DNA of 10,052 nucleotides from Wenzhouxiangella sp. (GTDB taxonomy: Bacteria; Pseudomonadota; Gammaproteobacteria; Xanthomonadales; Wenzhouxiangellaceae), in assembly GCA_021767625.1 (NCBI GenBank), contig JAASTB010000054.1, positions 1 to 10,052 on the forward strand, read 5' to 3'. The position numbers were made by a program, and so were the translations under genes. The notes beneath the pieces were generated by a model that had not been told where the DNA came from, searched no databases, and saw only the letters and a list, made by a program, of their open reading frames with translations. Positions 1 through 6,377 of this stretch are shown one piece after another. The number at the start of each line of letters is the position of its first letter. Positions within the stretch are counted from its first letter, which is position 1.

Positions 1-33
1 ATCTGCGCCATTCACCGGGGCGCGAAGGTCTGA
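1..33 (+). CDS. ubiE: UbiE C-terminus (demethylmenaquinone/demethoxyubiquinol C-methyltransferase), partial
   Basis: Only the last ten codons and the TGA stop are inside the window. They read ICAIHRGAKV, which resembles the conserved C-terminal tail of UbiE (E. coli ends in a VALHRGYKF-type tail). The next two genes, ubiJ and ubiB, follow ubiE in E. coli and many gammaproteobacteria, so the context agrees. UbiE is the SAM-dependent C-methyltransferase shared by ubiquinone and menaquinone synthesis; none of its catalytic residues can be seen here. The call rests on a very short tail plus gene order. Confidence 0.72.
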   Translation: MCAIHRGAKV

Positions 34-37
34 GGCG

Positions 38-652
38 ATGGGTTCCCGCTACCTGACGCCATTGCCCGGCATGCTGGCCGCCGCCGTCGAGCAGGCGCTC
101 GCCCGCGCCATCGCCCTGGACGACAGATCGGCCGAGCGGCTGCGACCGCTGCGCGAAAAGCTCGTGCGGCTGGAACTGAAGGGTCTGGGCATCGATCTCT
201 TCTTCCAGGGACGCGACGATGCCCTGGGCGTAAGCGCCGAACACGAGAAAGCGCCGGACACGACCATCAGCGGCACGCCCGTGGCCCTTCTGGCCATGGC
301 CGTGCCCGACTGGCGTGCCCCCGGAAGCGGTGTGCGCATCGAAGGCGATGCCGGCACCGGCCAGGCCTTCGAGAAACTCCTCAAACAGCTCGATCCCGAC
401 TGGGAAGCCGTCTTCATCGAGCGCTTCGGCCCCGTCGTCGGCCACCAGCTGTGGCGCACGCTGGCCGAAGCCCGCGCCGGCGCCCGGCGGGTGACAGGAA
501 CGGCCGCGGAGCAGACCGCGCATTTCCTGCGGGAAGAATCCGGCCTGCTGGTCTCGCGGGAGGAAGTCGACGCCTTCGTGCACGAGGTCGACGAACTGCG
601 TGAGGCCGCCGATCGCCTCGAGGCGCGGCTGCGCCGCCGGGGCCGCGCATGA
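38..652 (+). CDS. ubiJ: UbiJ, ubiquinone biosynthesis accessory factor (SCP2 lipid-binding domain)
   Basis: This 204-residue protein matches UbiJ in length (E. coli UbiJ is about 201 aa), in position between ubiE and ubiB, and in layout. An SCP2-like lipid-binding fold covers roughly residues 15-115, including the ISGTPVALLAMA and GDAGTGQAFEKLLKQLDPDWE stretches. A linker and a charged C-terminal helix follow (about 175-200, VDELREAADRLEARLRRR), likely a coiled coil. Known role of the family: a non-catalytic subunit of the soluble Ubi complex that binds the hydrophobic ubiquinone intermediates and presents them to the hydroxylases and methyltransferases. The ATG lies 4 nt after the ubiE stop, with AAGG at 25-28 about 9 nt upstream as a plausible ribosome site. 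The stop overlaps the ubiB start (ATGA), implying translational coupling. Confidence 0.9.
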   Translation: MGSRYLTPLPGMLAAAVEQALARAIALDDRSAERLRPLREKLVRLELKGLGIDLFFQGRDDALGVSAEHEKAPDTTISGTPVALLAMAVPDWRAPGSGVRIEGDAGTGQAFEKLLKQLDPDWEAVFIERFGPVVGHQLWRTLAEARAGARRVTGTAAEQTAHFLREESGLLVSREEVDAFVHEVDELREAADRLEARLRRRGRA

Positions 653-2292
653 TTTCGCGCGGCATTCGCCTGACCAGTATTGCGCTGACCCTGGCGCGCT
701 ACCGGCTCGACGAGCTGCTCGTCGCCCTGCCGCCGCTGAAGTTCGCCCGGGCCATCCGCCTCCTGCCCTGGGGCCGGCGCCACGTTCGCGAATTCTCGAG
801 AGGCAAGCGGTTGCGCCTGGCTCTGCAGGAGCTGGGCCCCATCTACGTCAAGTTCGGCCAGATCCTTTCGACCCGCCGCGACCTGCTGCCCGAGGACATC
901 GCCGAGGACCTCGCCGGGCTGCAGGACGACGTGCCCCCGTTCGCCACCGAGCAGGCGCGCGCCATCATCGAAGCGCAGCTGGGCGCTTCCATCCCCGAAT
1001 TGTTCGAGGAGTTCGAAGACCGCCCCCTGGCCTCGGCGTCCATCGCCCAGGTCCATGGCGCCCGCCTGAAATCGGGCGAAAAGGTCGTGGTCAAGGTGGT
1101 TCGCCCCGGCATCGAGCGACAGATCGGCCGCGACCTGGAGCTCCTGCGTGCACTGGCTCGGCTGGTGCGCCGCTACCATCCCGAAGGCGATCGCATCCGC
1201 CCGGACGACATCGTCTCCGAGTTCCAGCGCGTCATCTACCGCGAGCTGGACATGAAAGCCGAAGCAGCCAGCGCGTCCCTGCTTCGCCGCAACTTCGACG
1301 GCCGCAAGGATCTCTACATCCCGGCCATCCACTGGCAGCAGACCGCCTCGCGGGTACTGACCATGGAGCGCGTCGAGGGCGTTTCGGTAAAGGACATCGC
1401 GGAGCTCAAGCGCCGCGGCGTCGACCTCGAGCGGCTCGCCCGCCGGGGCATCCAGGTTTTCTACCGGCAGGTCTTCTTCGACAACCTCTTTCACGCCGAC
1501 ATGCATCCGGGCAACCTGCTGGTCGACACTCGCAATCCGGAAGATCCCACATGGATCGCCCTGGACTTCGGCATCGTCGAAAGCCTCACGCCCGAGGATC
1601 TCTACTACATCGGCGAGAATTTCCTGGCGATCTTCAACCGCGACTACCGGCGCGTGGCCGAACTGCACATCGAGGCCGGCTGGGTGCCGGCGGACACGCG
1701 CGTCGACGAGCTGGCGGCTGCGGCCCGAACCGTCGGCGAACCGAACTTCACCCGCCCCCTGGAGGAAGTAAGCTTCGCCGAGATGGTGATCGAATTGTTC
1801 TCGGTCGCCCGGCAGTTCAAGCTGACCCTGCAGCCCCAGTTGATCATGCTGCAGAAGACCCTGCTCAACATCGAGGGCATGGGCCGGGAGCTGTATCCAC
1901 GGATCAACATCTGGGACGTGGCCAAGCCCGAGCTGGAAGCCATCTTCGCCGAACGCTACGGGCTGCGCCGCACCGCGCGGCGCTTCTTCGAGGAGACCCC
2001 GGCCCTGCTGGCACGCACACCCGAGCTGCCGGGCCTGGTCCACGATTTCCTGAAAACCGCCGGATCGGGCCGGCTTCGCACCCGCATCGATTCCGAGGAC
2101 CTCGAAAGGCTGGCGGAGGAACTGGGGCGACACAATCGCCGGCTGCCGGGCGCCATCTTTGCCGCCGGGCTGGTCGTTTCGGGCGCCGTCCTGGCCGGCT
2201 ACGATGTCGCACCGCTGGTGAGCGGATACTCGCTGCCGGCCGGTGTCGCGGTGCTGGCCGGGCTGGTGCTCGGCTGGCGGGCCTGGCGCTGA
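649..2292 (+). CDS. ubiB: UbiB, atypical kinase/ATPase of ubiquinone biosynthesis
   Basis: At 547 residues this is almost exactly the E. coli UbiB length. Family-defining motifs are intact: the KxGQ motif (K68-F-G-Q71, in YVKFGQILSTRRDLLP), the alanine-rich loop that replaces the kinase P-loop (PLASASIAQVH, about 126-136), the ATP-pocket lysine (K149 in VVVKVVRP), the catalytic HADMHPGN (282-289) and the metal-binding DFG (D306). Two hydrophobic segments near the C-terminus (about 500-545) are the expected membrane anchor. UbiB proteins are needed for ubiquinone synthesis, probably using ATP turnover to help extract lipid precursors from the inner membrane for the Ubi complex. The ATG overlaps the ubiJ stop by 4 nt, so it is co-translated with ubiJ. 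It ends 28 bases before the convergent pgaD stop, and I see no intrinsic terminator between them. Confidence 0.96.
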   Translation: MISRGIRLTSIALTLARYRLDELLVALPPLKFARAIRLLPWGRRHVREFSRGKRLRLALQELGPIYVKFGQILSTRRDLLPEDIAEDLAGLQDDVPPFATEQARAIIEAQLGASIPELFEEFEDRPLASASIAQVHGARLKSGEKVVVKVVRPGIERQIGRDLELLRALARLVRRYHPEGDRIRPDDIVSEFQRVIYRELDMKAEAASASLLRRNFDGRKDLYIPAIHWQQTASRVLTMERVEGVSVKDIAELKRRGVDLERLARRGIQVFYRQVFFDNLFHADMHPGNLLVDTRNPEDPTWIALDFGIVESLTPEDLYYIGENFLAIFNRDYRRVAELHIEAGWVPADTRVDELAAAARTVGEPNFTRPLEEVSFAEMVIELFSVARQFKLTLQPQLIMLQKTLLNIEGMGRELYPRINIWDVAKPELEAIFAERYGLRRTARRFFEETPALLARTPELPGLVHDFLKTAGSGRLRTRIDSEDLERLAEELGRHNRRLPGAIFAAGLVVSGAVLAGYDVAPLVSGYSLPAGVAVLAGLVLGWRAWR

Positions 2293-2320
2293 AGCCAATC
2301 CTGCGCGACGCCGGATGGAA

Positions 2321-2809
2321 TCAGGGCGCGTCGATCTCCTCGACGTGGCCGTTGTACCTGAACGATGCATGGCGCAGCTTGCCGCCTTCTTCGAAATCCA
2401 GTTCGATCGTTCTCGCGCGCTGAATGCGATCGAGCATATCGCCGTCGAGCTGGAACTTCTCCTGCATCATTTCGCGACTGACCGGCGGCAATTGCCGACG
2501 ACGTTCGGGGCCGCCGAAGCGAAACTGGTTGTAGCGAGACCAGCCGACGATGGCCAGGGCGGTCACCGCCACGACAATGGCATAACCGGTTAGCGTCAAC
2601 AGGTAATCGCTTCGCTCGGGATCGAGCATGTACTCCCTGAAAGAACTCACGCCGAACCACCACGCCGCCAGGCTCACTAGCGGCGCAAACAGGTAGAGCC
2701 AGAGAACCCACGCGATGAAGGTGATCGTGGAAAACAGTGCTCTTCTGCCCGGAGGCTGAAGATCGGGTCGGTAGATGATCTCCGGATGCTCGGGCGTATG
2801 CCGCGTCAT
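2321..2809 (-). CDS. pgaD: PgaD-like inner-membrane partner of the polysaccharide synthase
   Basis: This is a 162-residue membrane protein (E. coli PgaD is 137 aa). Two transmembrane helices lie at about residues 26-52 and 69-90. After them comes a YNQFRF motif (93-98) matching the YNKLRF of E. coli PgaD, then a soluble cytoplasmic tail rich in charged residues. PgaD-type proteins bind PgaC; in E. coli the pair jointly senses cyclic di-GMP and polymerises poly-beta-1,6-N-acetylglucosamine. The start at 2807-2809 is chosen because its ATG overlaps the pgaC stop in an ATGA arrangement. A longer in-frame reading that begins inside pgaC would add 49 residues that look non-native. PgaD is short and diverges fast, so the call leans on topology, the YN-x-FRF motif and position after pgaC. 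Confidence 0.85.
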   Translation of the reverse strand: MTRHTPEHPEIIYRPDLQPPGRRALFSTITFIAWVLWLYLFAPLVSLAAWWFGVSSFREYMLDPERSDYLLTLTGYAIVVAVTALAIVGWSRYNQFRFGGPERRRQLPPVSREMMQEKFQLDGDMLDRIQRARTIELDFEEGGKLRHASFRYNGHVEEIDAP

Positions 2810-4077
2810 GGCCGCACCCCCCGATCGGGGCTGGTCCAGATGGCGCGCTCGCCGTGCCCCTTGACCAGGGCCTTGGGGACGGCTGCCACCGTGGTGAGCA
2901 TGCTTATGAGCCAGAATCCCAGCGGATACCAGATCACCCAGAAGTAGATGCGCCACAAGCCTTTTTCATAGCGGCTGTCGATCAGCAGGCTCACGGCAAA
3001 CTGGACCAGGCAGGTCACGCCGAGGAGAACCCCGTTCCATTCCGGAAGAATGCTGGCCACTCGCAGCGTCTCGGGCAACGGCACGACCAGTCCGAGGAAA
3101 TAGAGGAAGAAAATCGTCGCCATCACGTAGGCCCAGATCACGCTCAGGGTGTACTCGAAAACCACGCCCCACATGCGCCGCTGCCGCCAGCGCAGGGCCT
3201 TGAGGCCATAGCGCAAGAGCACTTCCACGCCGCCCTGTGCCCACCGCAGCCTTTGCTTCCAGAGGCCGCGCAGGGTCTCGGGCATGAGGATCCAGCACAA
3301 GGCGTTCGGTTCGTAGCGCACATCCCAGTGATCGGCCTGGAGCAGCCAGGTCACGTCGATGTCCTCGGTCACCATGTCGGTATTCCAGTAGCGATTGCGA
3401 TGCAGCGCGGCCTTTCGATAGCCCGACACCACGCCCGATACCGTGAAAATCCGCCCATAGATTCGCTGGGCGCGCTTGATCAGGCCGATGATCGAGGAAA
3501 ACTCCCCGACCTGGAGTCGTCCGAGCATGGTCGAGCGATTGCGGATTCGAGGGTTGCCCGTCACGGCACCGACCCGGGGGCCATTGAGAAAATGCCACAT
3601 CATCCACTGGATGGCCGTCTTGTTGAGCACGGCATCCCCGTCGATGCAGAACAGGAACTCGTACCGGGAGGCCACGGCCGCGACTCTGAGCCCCATGGCC
3701 TTGCCCTGGTTGGACGAGAAGTGGATAACGCGAACGTTGTCGTGCTCGGCGGCGAAACCGTCGAGAATCTCACCCGTGTCATCCGTGCTGGCGTCATTGA
3801 CGGCGATGATCTCGAAGTTCGGATAGGTCTGCTTGAGCAACCAGTCCATGGTCTCGCGGACCTGCCCACCCTCGTTGTGGCAGGGCAGCAGAATCGAGCA
3901 ACCGGGATAATCGTCGAGCTCCGGCGGCTCTTCCGGCGTGCGCGCGATTCGCCGCTCCCAGTGGAAGAAGTACCAGATTCCGCCGATCATCCACAACCAC
4001 GCCATGAACAGCGGGTAGAAGAAAGCGAAATTGAACAGCGTGGCCAGCAGGCCCGTGCTCTCACCCCAGGGCAACAT
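2806..4077 (-). CDS. pgaC: PgaC-like poly-beta-1,6-N-acetylglucosamine synthase (GT2 family)
   Basis: This 423-residue processive family-2 glycosyltransferase has an N-terminal membrane segment (about 10-38) and then the catalytic domain: SILLPCHNE (about 61-69), UDP-binding VNDASTDD (about 93-100), the metal-binding DGD (146-148), the TED catalytic-base motif (237-239) and QRLRW (275-279). Three or so C-terminal helices form the channel. The segment CWILMPETLRGLWKQ is almost identical to E. coli PgaC, which supports N-acetylglucosamine polymerisation from UDP-GlcNAc across the inner membrane. The ATG at 4077 is preferred: AAGGGGAG sits 6 nt before it, whereas the TTG two codons upstream abuts that ribosome site. 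The stop overlaps the pgaD start. The 51-base gap to pgaA holds no pgaB. A related polymer is possible, so the exact sugar is inferred. Confidence 0.93.
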   Translation of the reverse strand: MLPWGESTGLLATLFNFAFFYPLFMAWLWMIGGIWYFFHWERRIARTPEEPPELDDYPGCSILLPCHNEGGQVRETMDWLLKQTYPNFEIIAVNDASTDDTGEILDGFAAEHDNVRVIHFSSNQGKAMGLRVAAVASRYEFLFCIDGDAVLNKTAIQWMMWHFLNGPRVGAVTGNPRIRNRSTMLGRLQVGEFSSIIGLIKRAQRIYGRIFTVSGVVSGYRKAALHRNRYWNTDMVTEDIDVTWLLQADHWDVRYEPNALCWILMPETLRGLWKQRLRWAQGGVEVLLRYGLKALRWRQRRMWGVVFEYTLSVIWAYVMATIFFLYFLGLVVPLPETLRVASILPEWNGVLLGVTCLVQFAVSLLIDSRYEKGLWRIYFWVIWYPLGFWLISMLTTVAAVPKALVKGHGERAIWTSPDRGVRP

Positions 4078-4083
4078 TGGCAA

Positions 4084-4091
4084 CTCCCCTT
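4084..4091 (-). promoter_or_regulatory. Ribosome binding site deciding the pgaC start
   Basis: On the minus strand AAGGGGAG is followed by a 6-nt spacer and the ATG at 4075-4077. The TTG at 4081-4083 follows the site with no spacer, so it is an unlikely initiator. Confidence 0.75.
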
Positions 4092-4128
4092 GATTCGGTT
4101 TTGTACTTGCGCTGCGTGCTCGCCGGCA

Positions 4129-5931
4129 TCAGAAGACCCCCCTGAGCCACAGTTGTCCGTCGACGCGGCTCTCGCGGTCGCCGTCGTAGACGCGACTGGA
4201 GACCCCCACGCCGTAGTGTACGAACCAGTGCTGGCTGACCTGCCAGAGATGTTCGTATCGGGCGAGCCCGATTGCGTGCGTGCCGTGATGCTTCTGCCAG
4301 TAGGCGCCGCCACCCACTACAAAGCGCTGCGTCAGCGAGTGCTCGTAGCGCCGCCAGGTAAGCCAGTCATGCTGGATCACATAGGCCAGCGACGCGTCCT
4401 CTTCCGGGTTGTAGTACGGACCGCCGGTCTGGCTGGCCCGGGCGGCATAAAGATCCAGCGTGCCGTCGGTCGTGTGGTGGGCCGAGACGTGAGGGCGATG
4501 ACCCAGTGAGAGCAGTACGGCGTCGCGCTCGTTGCCGTCGGAGATGGCCAGACGGGATACTCCCAGGCGCAGGTCCAAAGACTCATGGGCTTGCCAGCGA
4601 ACGGCCGCCTCGGCTTTCCAGCCGTCGAGACCCTGGCCGCGGGCCCGCAGCGGCACATCCGTGGAGAAACTCTCGTAGCGGGTCGCCAGGCTCCAATGGT
4701 CGTCGAGCTTCCAGTCCCAGGCCGCGGTGAATCCCGCTTCATCCGCACCGCGGCGGTTGCGATGGAATTCCAGCTTCACCCGATGATCCGCGCGCCTGTA
4801 GTCCAGCCCCAGGCCGATGCGGTCGTATTCGGCTTCGCCCTCGGGAAAGGTGGCGTCGCTGTATTCGCTGCGCAGGTAGGGCTGAAGGTAGCTTCCGATC
4901 CAGGGTGCGGACAGCCGCATGCGCCAGGCGCGATCACGGCTGCCGAACTCGCGAACACCATCGCTCTCCCCGTACTCCCCGTGCGACCAGAAGGACCAGC
5001 GTTCGCGGGTTTGCCAATCGGCCCATCCGCGCTGCACGTGACGATCCTGCGGATGGGTCTCGTGCAGCGACTCCAGTATCCTGCCAGCCTCTCGATAGCG
5101 ACCGAGGTCGCGCAGCAACCCGGCGTGCAACAAGCCCAGATCAGTGTTGCCCGGCGTTTGCTCCAGCAACGGTCGAATGAGCTCCAGGGCCCGGCGAGGC
5201 CACCCCCGCCATCGATAAATGGTCGCCAGTGAGCGAGTGACCGCCGCACTTTCGGGGTGTTCGGCGGCGAGTTCCTCGAGCCGGACCATGGCCTCCTCGA
5301 GACGATTGGCGTATCCACGCCCCATCGCCGCGGTGAGGCGCGCGTCGCGCTGCATTCGTGAGCCCGATGCGAGATCCGGGTGTTCGACCAGCGAGTCGAT
5401 CGTCGTCAGGGCACCGGAGAAGTCTTCCTGCTCGAGCCTGGCCCAGAACAGCGACTGCCGGGTCTCGAGACGCCCGGGCTGGCGTTCGAGCACGCGTTCA
5501 TAAAGCGCCTCGGCCTTTTCGGGGCAGCGCAGGTACAGGTAGGCATCCGCCGCGGCGACCGTGACGTAGACGGGCGGCTCCAGGCCATCGGCCTGCAGCG
5601 ACTCCCAGGCGGAGACGGCTTCCTCCATGGATTCGCGCGTTCGCAGGGCCACCAAGCGGTCGTAACGGCTTCGTTGCAGCGACTGCGCATCGGCCGCGGG
5701 ATGCGCCATGGCCCGATCGAGCAGCGCAAGCGCCTCATCGATCAGGGCATTGCGCTCGGGAATGCCATCGGCGGCGCCGGCAGCGCGGATCTTCTCCGCG
5801 GCACGATCCCCCAGCGCCCGGGGCGAACCGTCCTCCTGCGACTGCGCCGGTGAGACCGCCAGAATCATCAGCAGCATGCAGACGACAACAGCCTGCCACC
5901 GGCATAAACCGGAATCGAAATCGAATAACAA
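4129..5931 (-). CDS. pgaA: PgaA-like outer-membrane polysaccharide export porin with short TPR region
   Basis: This is a 600-residue exported protein. It has a signal peptide (hydrophobic about 14-28, SPAQS then cleavage near 31) and alpha-helical TPR-like repeats from about 35 to 305, for example ALYERVLERQPGRLETRQSL and RRALELIRPLLEQTPGN. From about 310 to 600 it is a beta-barrel with alternating aromatic strands, a VYDGDRES segment resembling the E. coli PgaA end, and a C-terminal phenylalanine typical of outer-membrane proteins. PgaA exports the polysaccharide; its periplasmic TPRs normally bind PgaB. E. coli PgaA is 807 aa with roughly 480 residues of TPR region, so this TPR part is little more than half as long while the barrel is full size. 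The start is TTG, with AAGGGG 6 nt upstream; the next in-frame ATG (codon 19) would cut into the signal peptide, and an in-frame TGA at 5983-5985 blocks any long extension. Confidence 0.88.
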   Translation of the reverse strand: MLFDFDSGLCRWQAVVVCMLLMILAVSPAQSQEDGSPRALGDRAAEKIRAAGAADGIPERNALIDEALALLDRAMAHPAADAQSLQRSRYDRLVALRTRESMEEAVSAWESLQADGLEPPVYVTVAAADAYLYLRCPEKAEALYERVLERQPGRLETRQSLFWARLEQEDFSGALTTIDSLVEHPDLASGSRMQRDARLTAAMGRGYANRLEEAMVRLEELAAEHPESAAVTRSLATIYRWRGWPRRALELIRPLLEQTPGNTDLGLLHAGLLRDLGRYREAGRILESLHETHPQDRHVQRGWADWQTRERWSFWSHGEYGESDGVREFGSRDRAWRMRLSAPWIGSYLQPYLRSEYSDATFPEGEAEYDRIGLGLDYRRADHRVKLEFHRNRRGADEAGFTAAWDWKLDDHWSLATRYESFSTDVPLRARGQGLDGWKAEAAVRWQAHESLDLRLGVSRLAISDGNERDAVLLSLGHRPHVSAHHTTDGTLDLYAARASQTGGPYYNPEEDASLAYVIQHDWLTWRRYEHSLTQRFVVGGGAYWQKHHGTHAIGLARYEHLWQVSQHWFVHYGVGVSSRVYDGDRESRVDGQLWLRGVF

Positions 5932-5937
5932 AGGAAT

Positions 5938-5943
5938 CCCCTT
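5938..5943 (-). promoter_or_regulatory. Ribosome binding site supporting the TTG start of pgaA
   Basis: AAGGGG on the minus strand lies 6 nt before the TTG at 5929-5931. No ATG or GTG in frame lies between it and the upstream in-frame stop, so TTG is the best-supported start. Confidence 0.65.
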
Positions 5944-5997
5944 TTTGTCCTCGTCCGGACGGCTCAGAATCCAGTCAGAAAATCAGCCGCCTCAAAG

Positions 5998-6013
5998 TGT
6001 GATTTATATCACA
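5998..6013. promoter_or_regulatory. CRP/Clp-family operator upstream of pgaA
   Basis: TGTGATTTATATCACA matches the CRP consensus TGTGA-N6-TCACA in both half-sites, and flanking bases extend the match (minus strand ATGTGATATAAATCACACTT). The FNR consensus TTGAT-N4-ATCAA fails at the key discriminating bases, so CRP or its Xanthomonad homologue Clp is favoured. The centre is about 74 bases before the pgaA start, on the only side that fits control of the pga operon. Whether it activates or represses cannot be told because no -10 is clear. Confidence 0.75.
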
Positions 6014-6132
6014 TAAACGGGAGATTTCAAGCACCGCCAACCGTTTCGGCGGCGGGCGAAGCAGCATTGACCATCGGGCGCAATGGCCGAATCGGCTGGA
6101 TAGAAGCGCGGATCGTTCCGTCCGGACGCGAA

Positions 6133-6164
6133 CCGAGTCGAAGGGGTCTTTCGCGCCGACTCGG
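6133..6164. repeat. Inverted repeat, 8-bp arms with 16-nt loop
   Basis: CCGAGTCG (6133-6140) pairs perfectly with CGACTCGG (6157-6164). Within the loop CGAA/TTCG could form a smaller competing pairing. No U-run follows on either strand, so it is not an evident intrinsic terminator. It lies between the second CGTCCGGAC copy and the end of the IPTL-CTERM gene. Confidence 0.4.
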
Positions 6165-6257
6165 GACTGACACTCCGGAGCAGGACAGTTGCAGAACGAA
6201 TGGCATTGCCAACGTCGGGGTGGTCTAGGCGACTGCGGGCGGGCGCCTGGCGGCTCC

Positions 6258-6277
6258 GGTCGGGATCATCCCCGACC
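6258..6277. repeat. Hairpin, 7-bp GC-rich stem with 6-nt loop
   Basis: GGTCGGG (6258-6264) and CCCGACC (6271-6277) are perfect inverted repeats around ATCATC. It is about 100 bases past the IPTL-CTERM stop on the minus strand, with no U-tract following. It may back up termination or be mRNA-end structure. Confidence 0.4.
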
Positions 6278-6331
6278 CGCACACCTCGATACGGCCGCCG
6301 GCGCTTCCGCGATCCCGGCACTCAGACAAGC

Positions 6332-6352
6332 AGCGACCGGCGTCCGGCCGCT
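6332..6352 (-). terminator. Candidate terminator hairpin of the IPTL-CTERM gene
   Basis: On the minus-strand transcript AGCGGCCGG and CCGGUCGCU form a 9-bp stem (one G-U pair) around a 3-nt ACG loop, beginning about 25 nt after the TAG stop. It is followed by GCUUGUCU, which is only moderately U-rich. The position is right for a terminator but the weak U-tract leaves it uncertain. Confidence 0.42.
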
Positions 6353-6377
6353 GGCCTCGGTACCCCTTTCGTCCGGA

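Larger units (their letters stand above)
5932..6377. other. Gene-free 446-base region upstream of pgaA
   Basis: No convincing gene lies here. Short open frames on both strands (for example minus 6004-6321) give arginine/proline-rich low-complexity peptides with no recognisable domain. What the stretch does hold is the CRP/Clp-type box, three CGTCCGGAC copies and three hairpins, each listed separately. It serves as the leader and promoter region of the pga operon and the 3' region of the IPTL-CTERM gene, both read on the minus strand. I could not identify a convincing -35/-10 pair. Confidence 0.6.

Noticed and set aside
2329..2345. CGTCGA-TCTCC-TCGACG hairpin as a terminator between ubiB and pgaD
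   Set aside because: It lies inside the pgaD coding region, has a 6-bp stem and no U-run on either strand.
49..2370. A 773-codon open frame on the minus strand opposite ubiJ and ubiB
   Set aside because: It is fully antisense to two well-recognised genes. Its translation is a compositionally odd Gln/Gly/Asp/Ala-rich string with no domain. Long antisense frames are expected in high-GC genes.
2854..4509. A 551-codon plus-strand open frame opposite pgaC and the end of pgaA
   Set aside because: Antisense to pgaC, whose glycosyltransferase motifs are unambiguous. The plus-strand peptide is His/Gln/Glu-rich with no domain.
5998..6013. Reading the pga upstream palindrome as an FNR site
   Set aside because: The half-sites are GTGA/TCAC with 6-base spacing, fitting CRP/Clp. 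The FNR-defining TTGAT/ATCAA bases are not present.
6004..6321. Minus-strand open frame of 105 codons in the pga upstream region
   Set aside because: Arg/Pro/Ser-rich with no recognisable domain. It overlaps the CRP-type box and hairpins, and other frames are equally open there.
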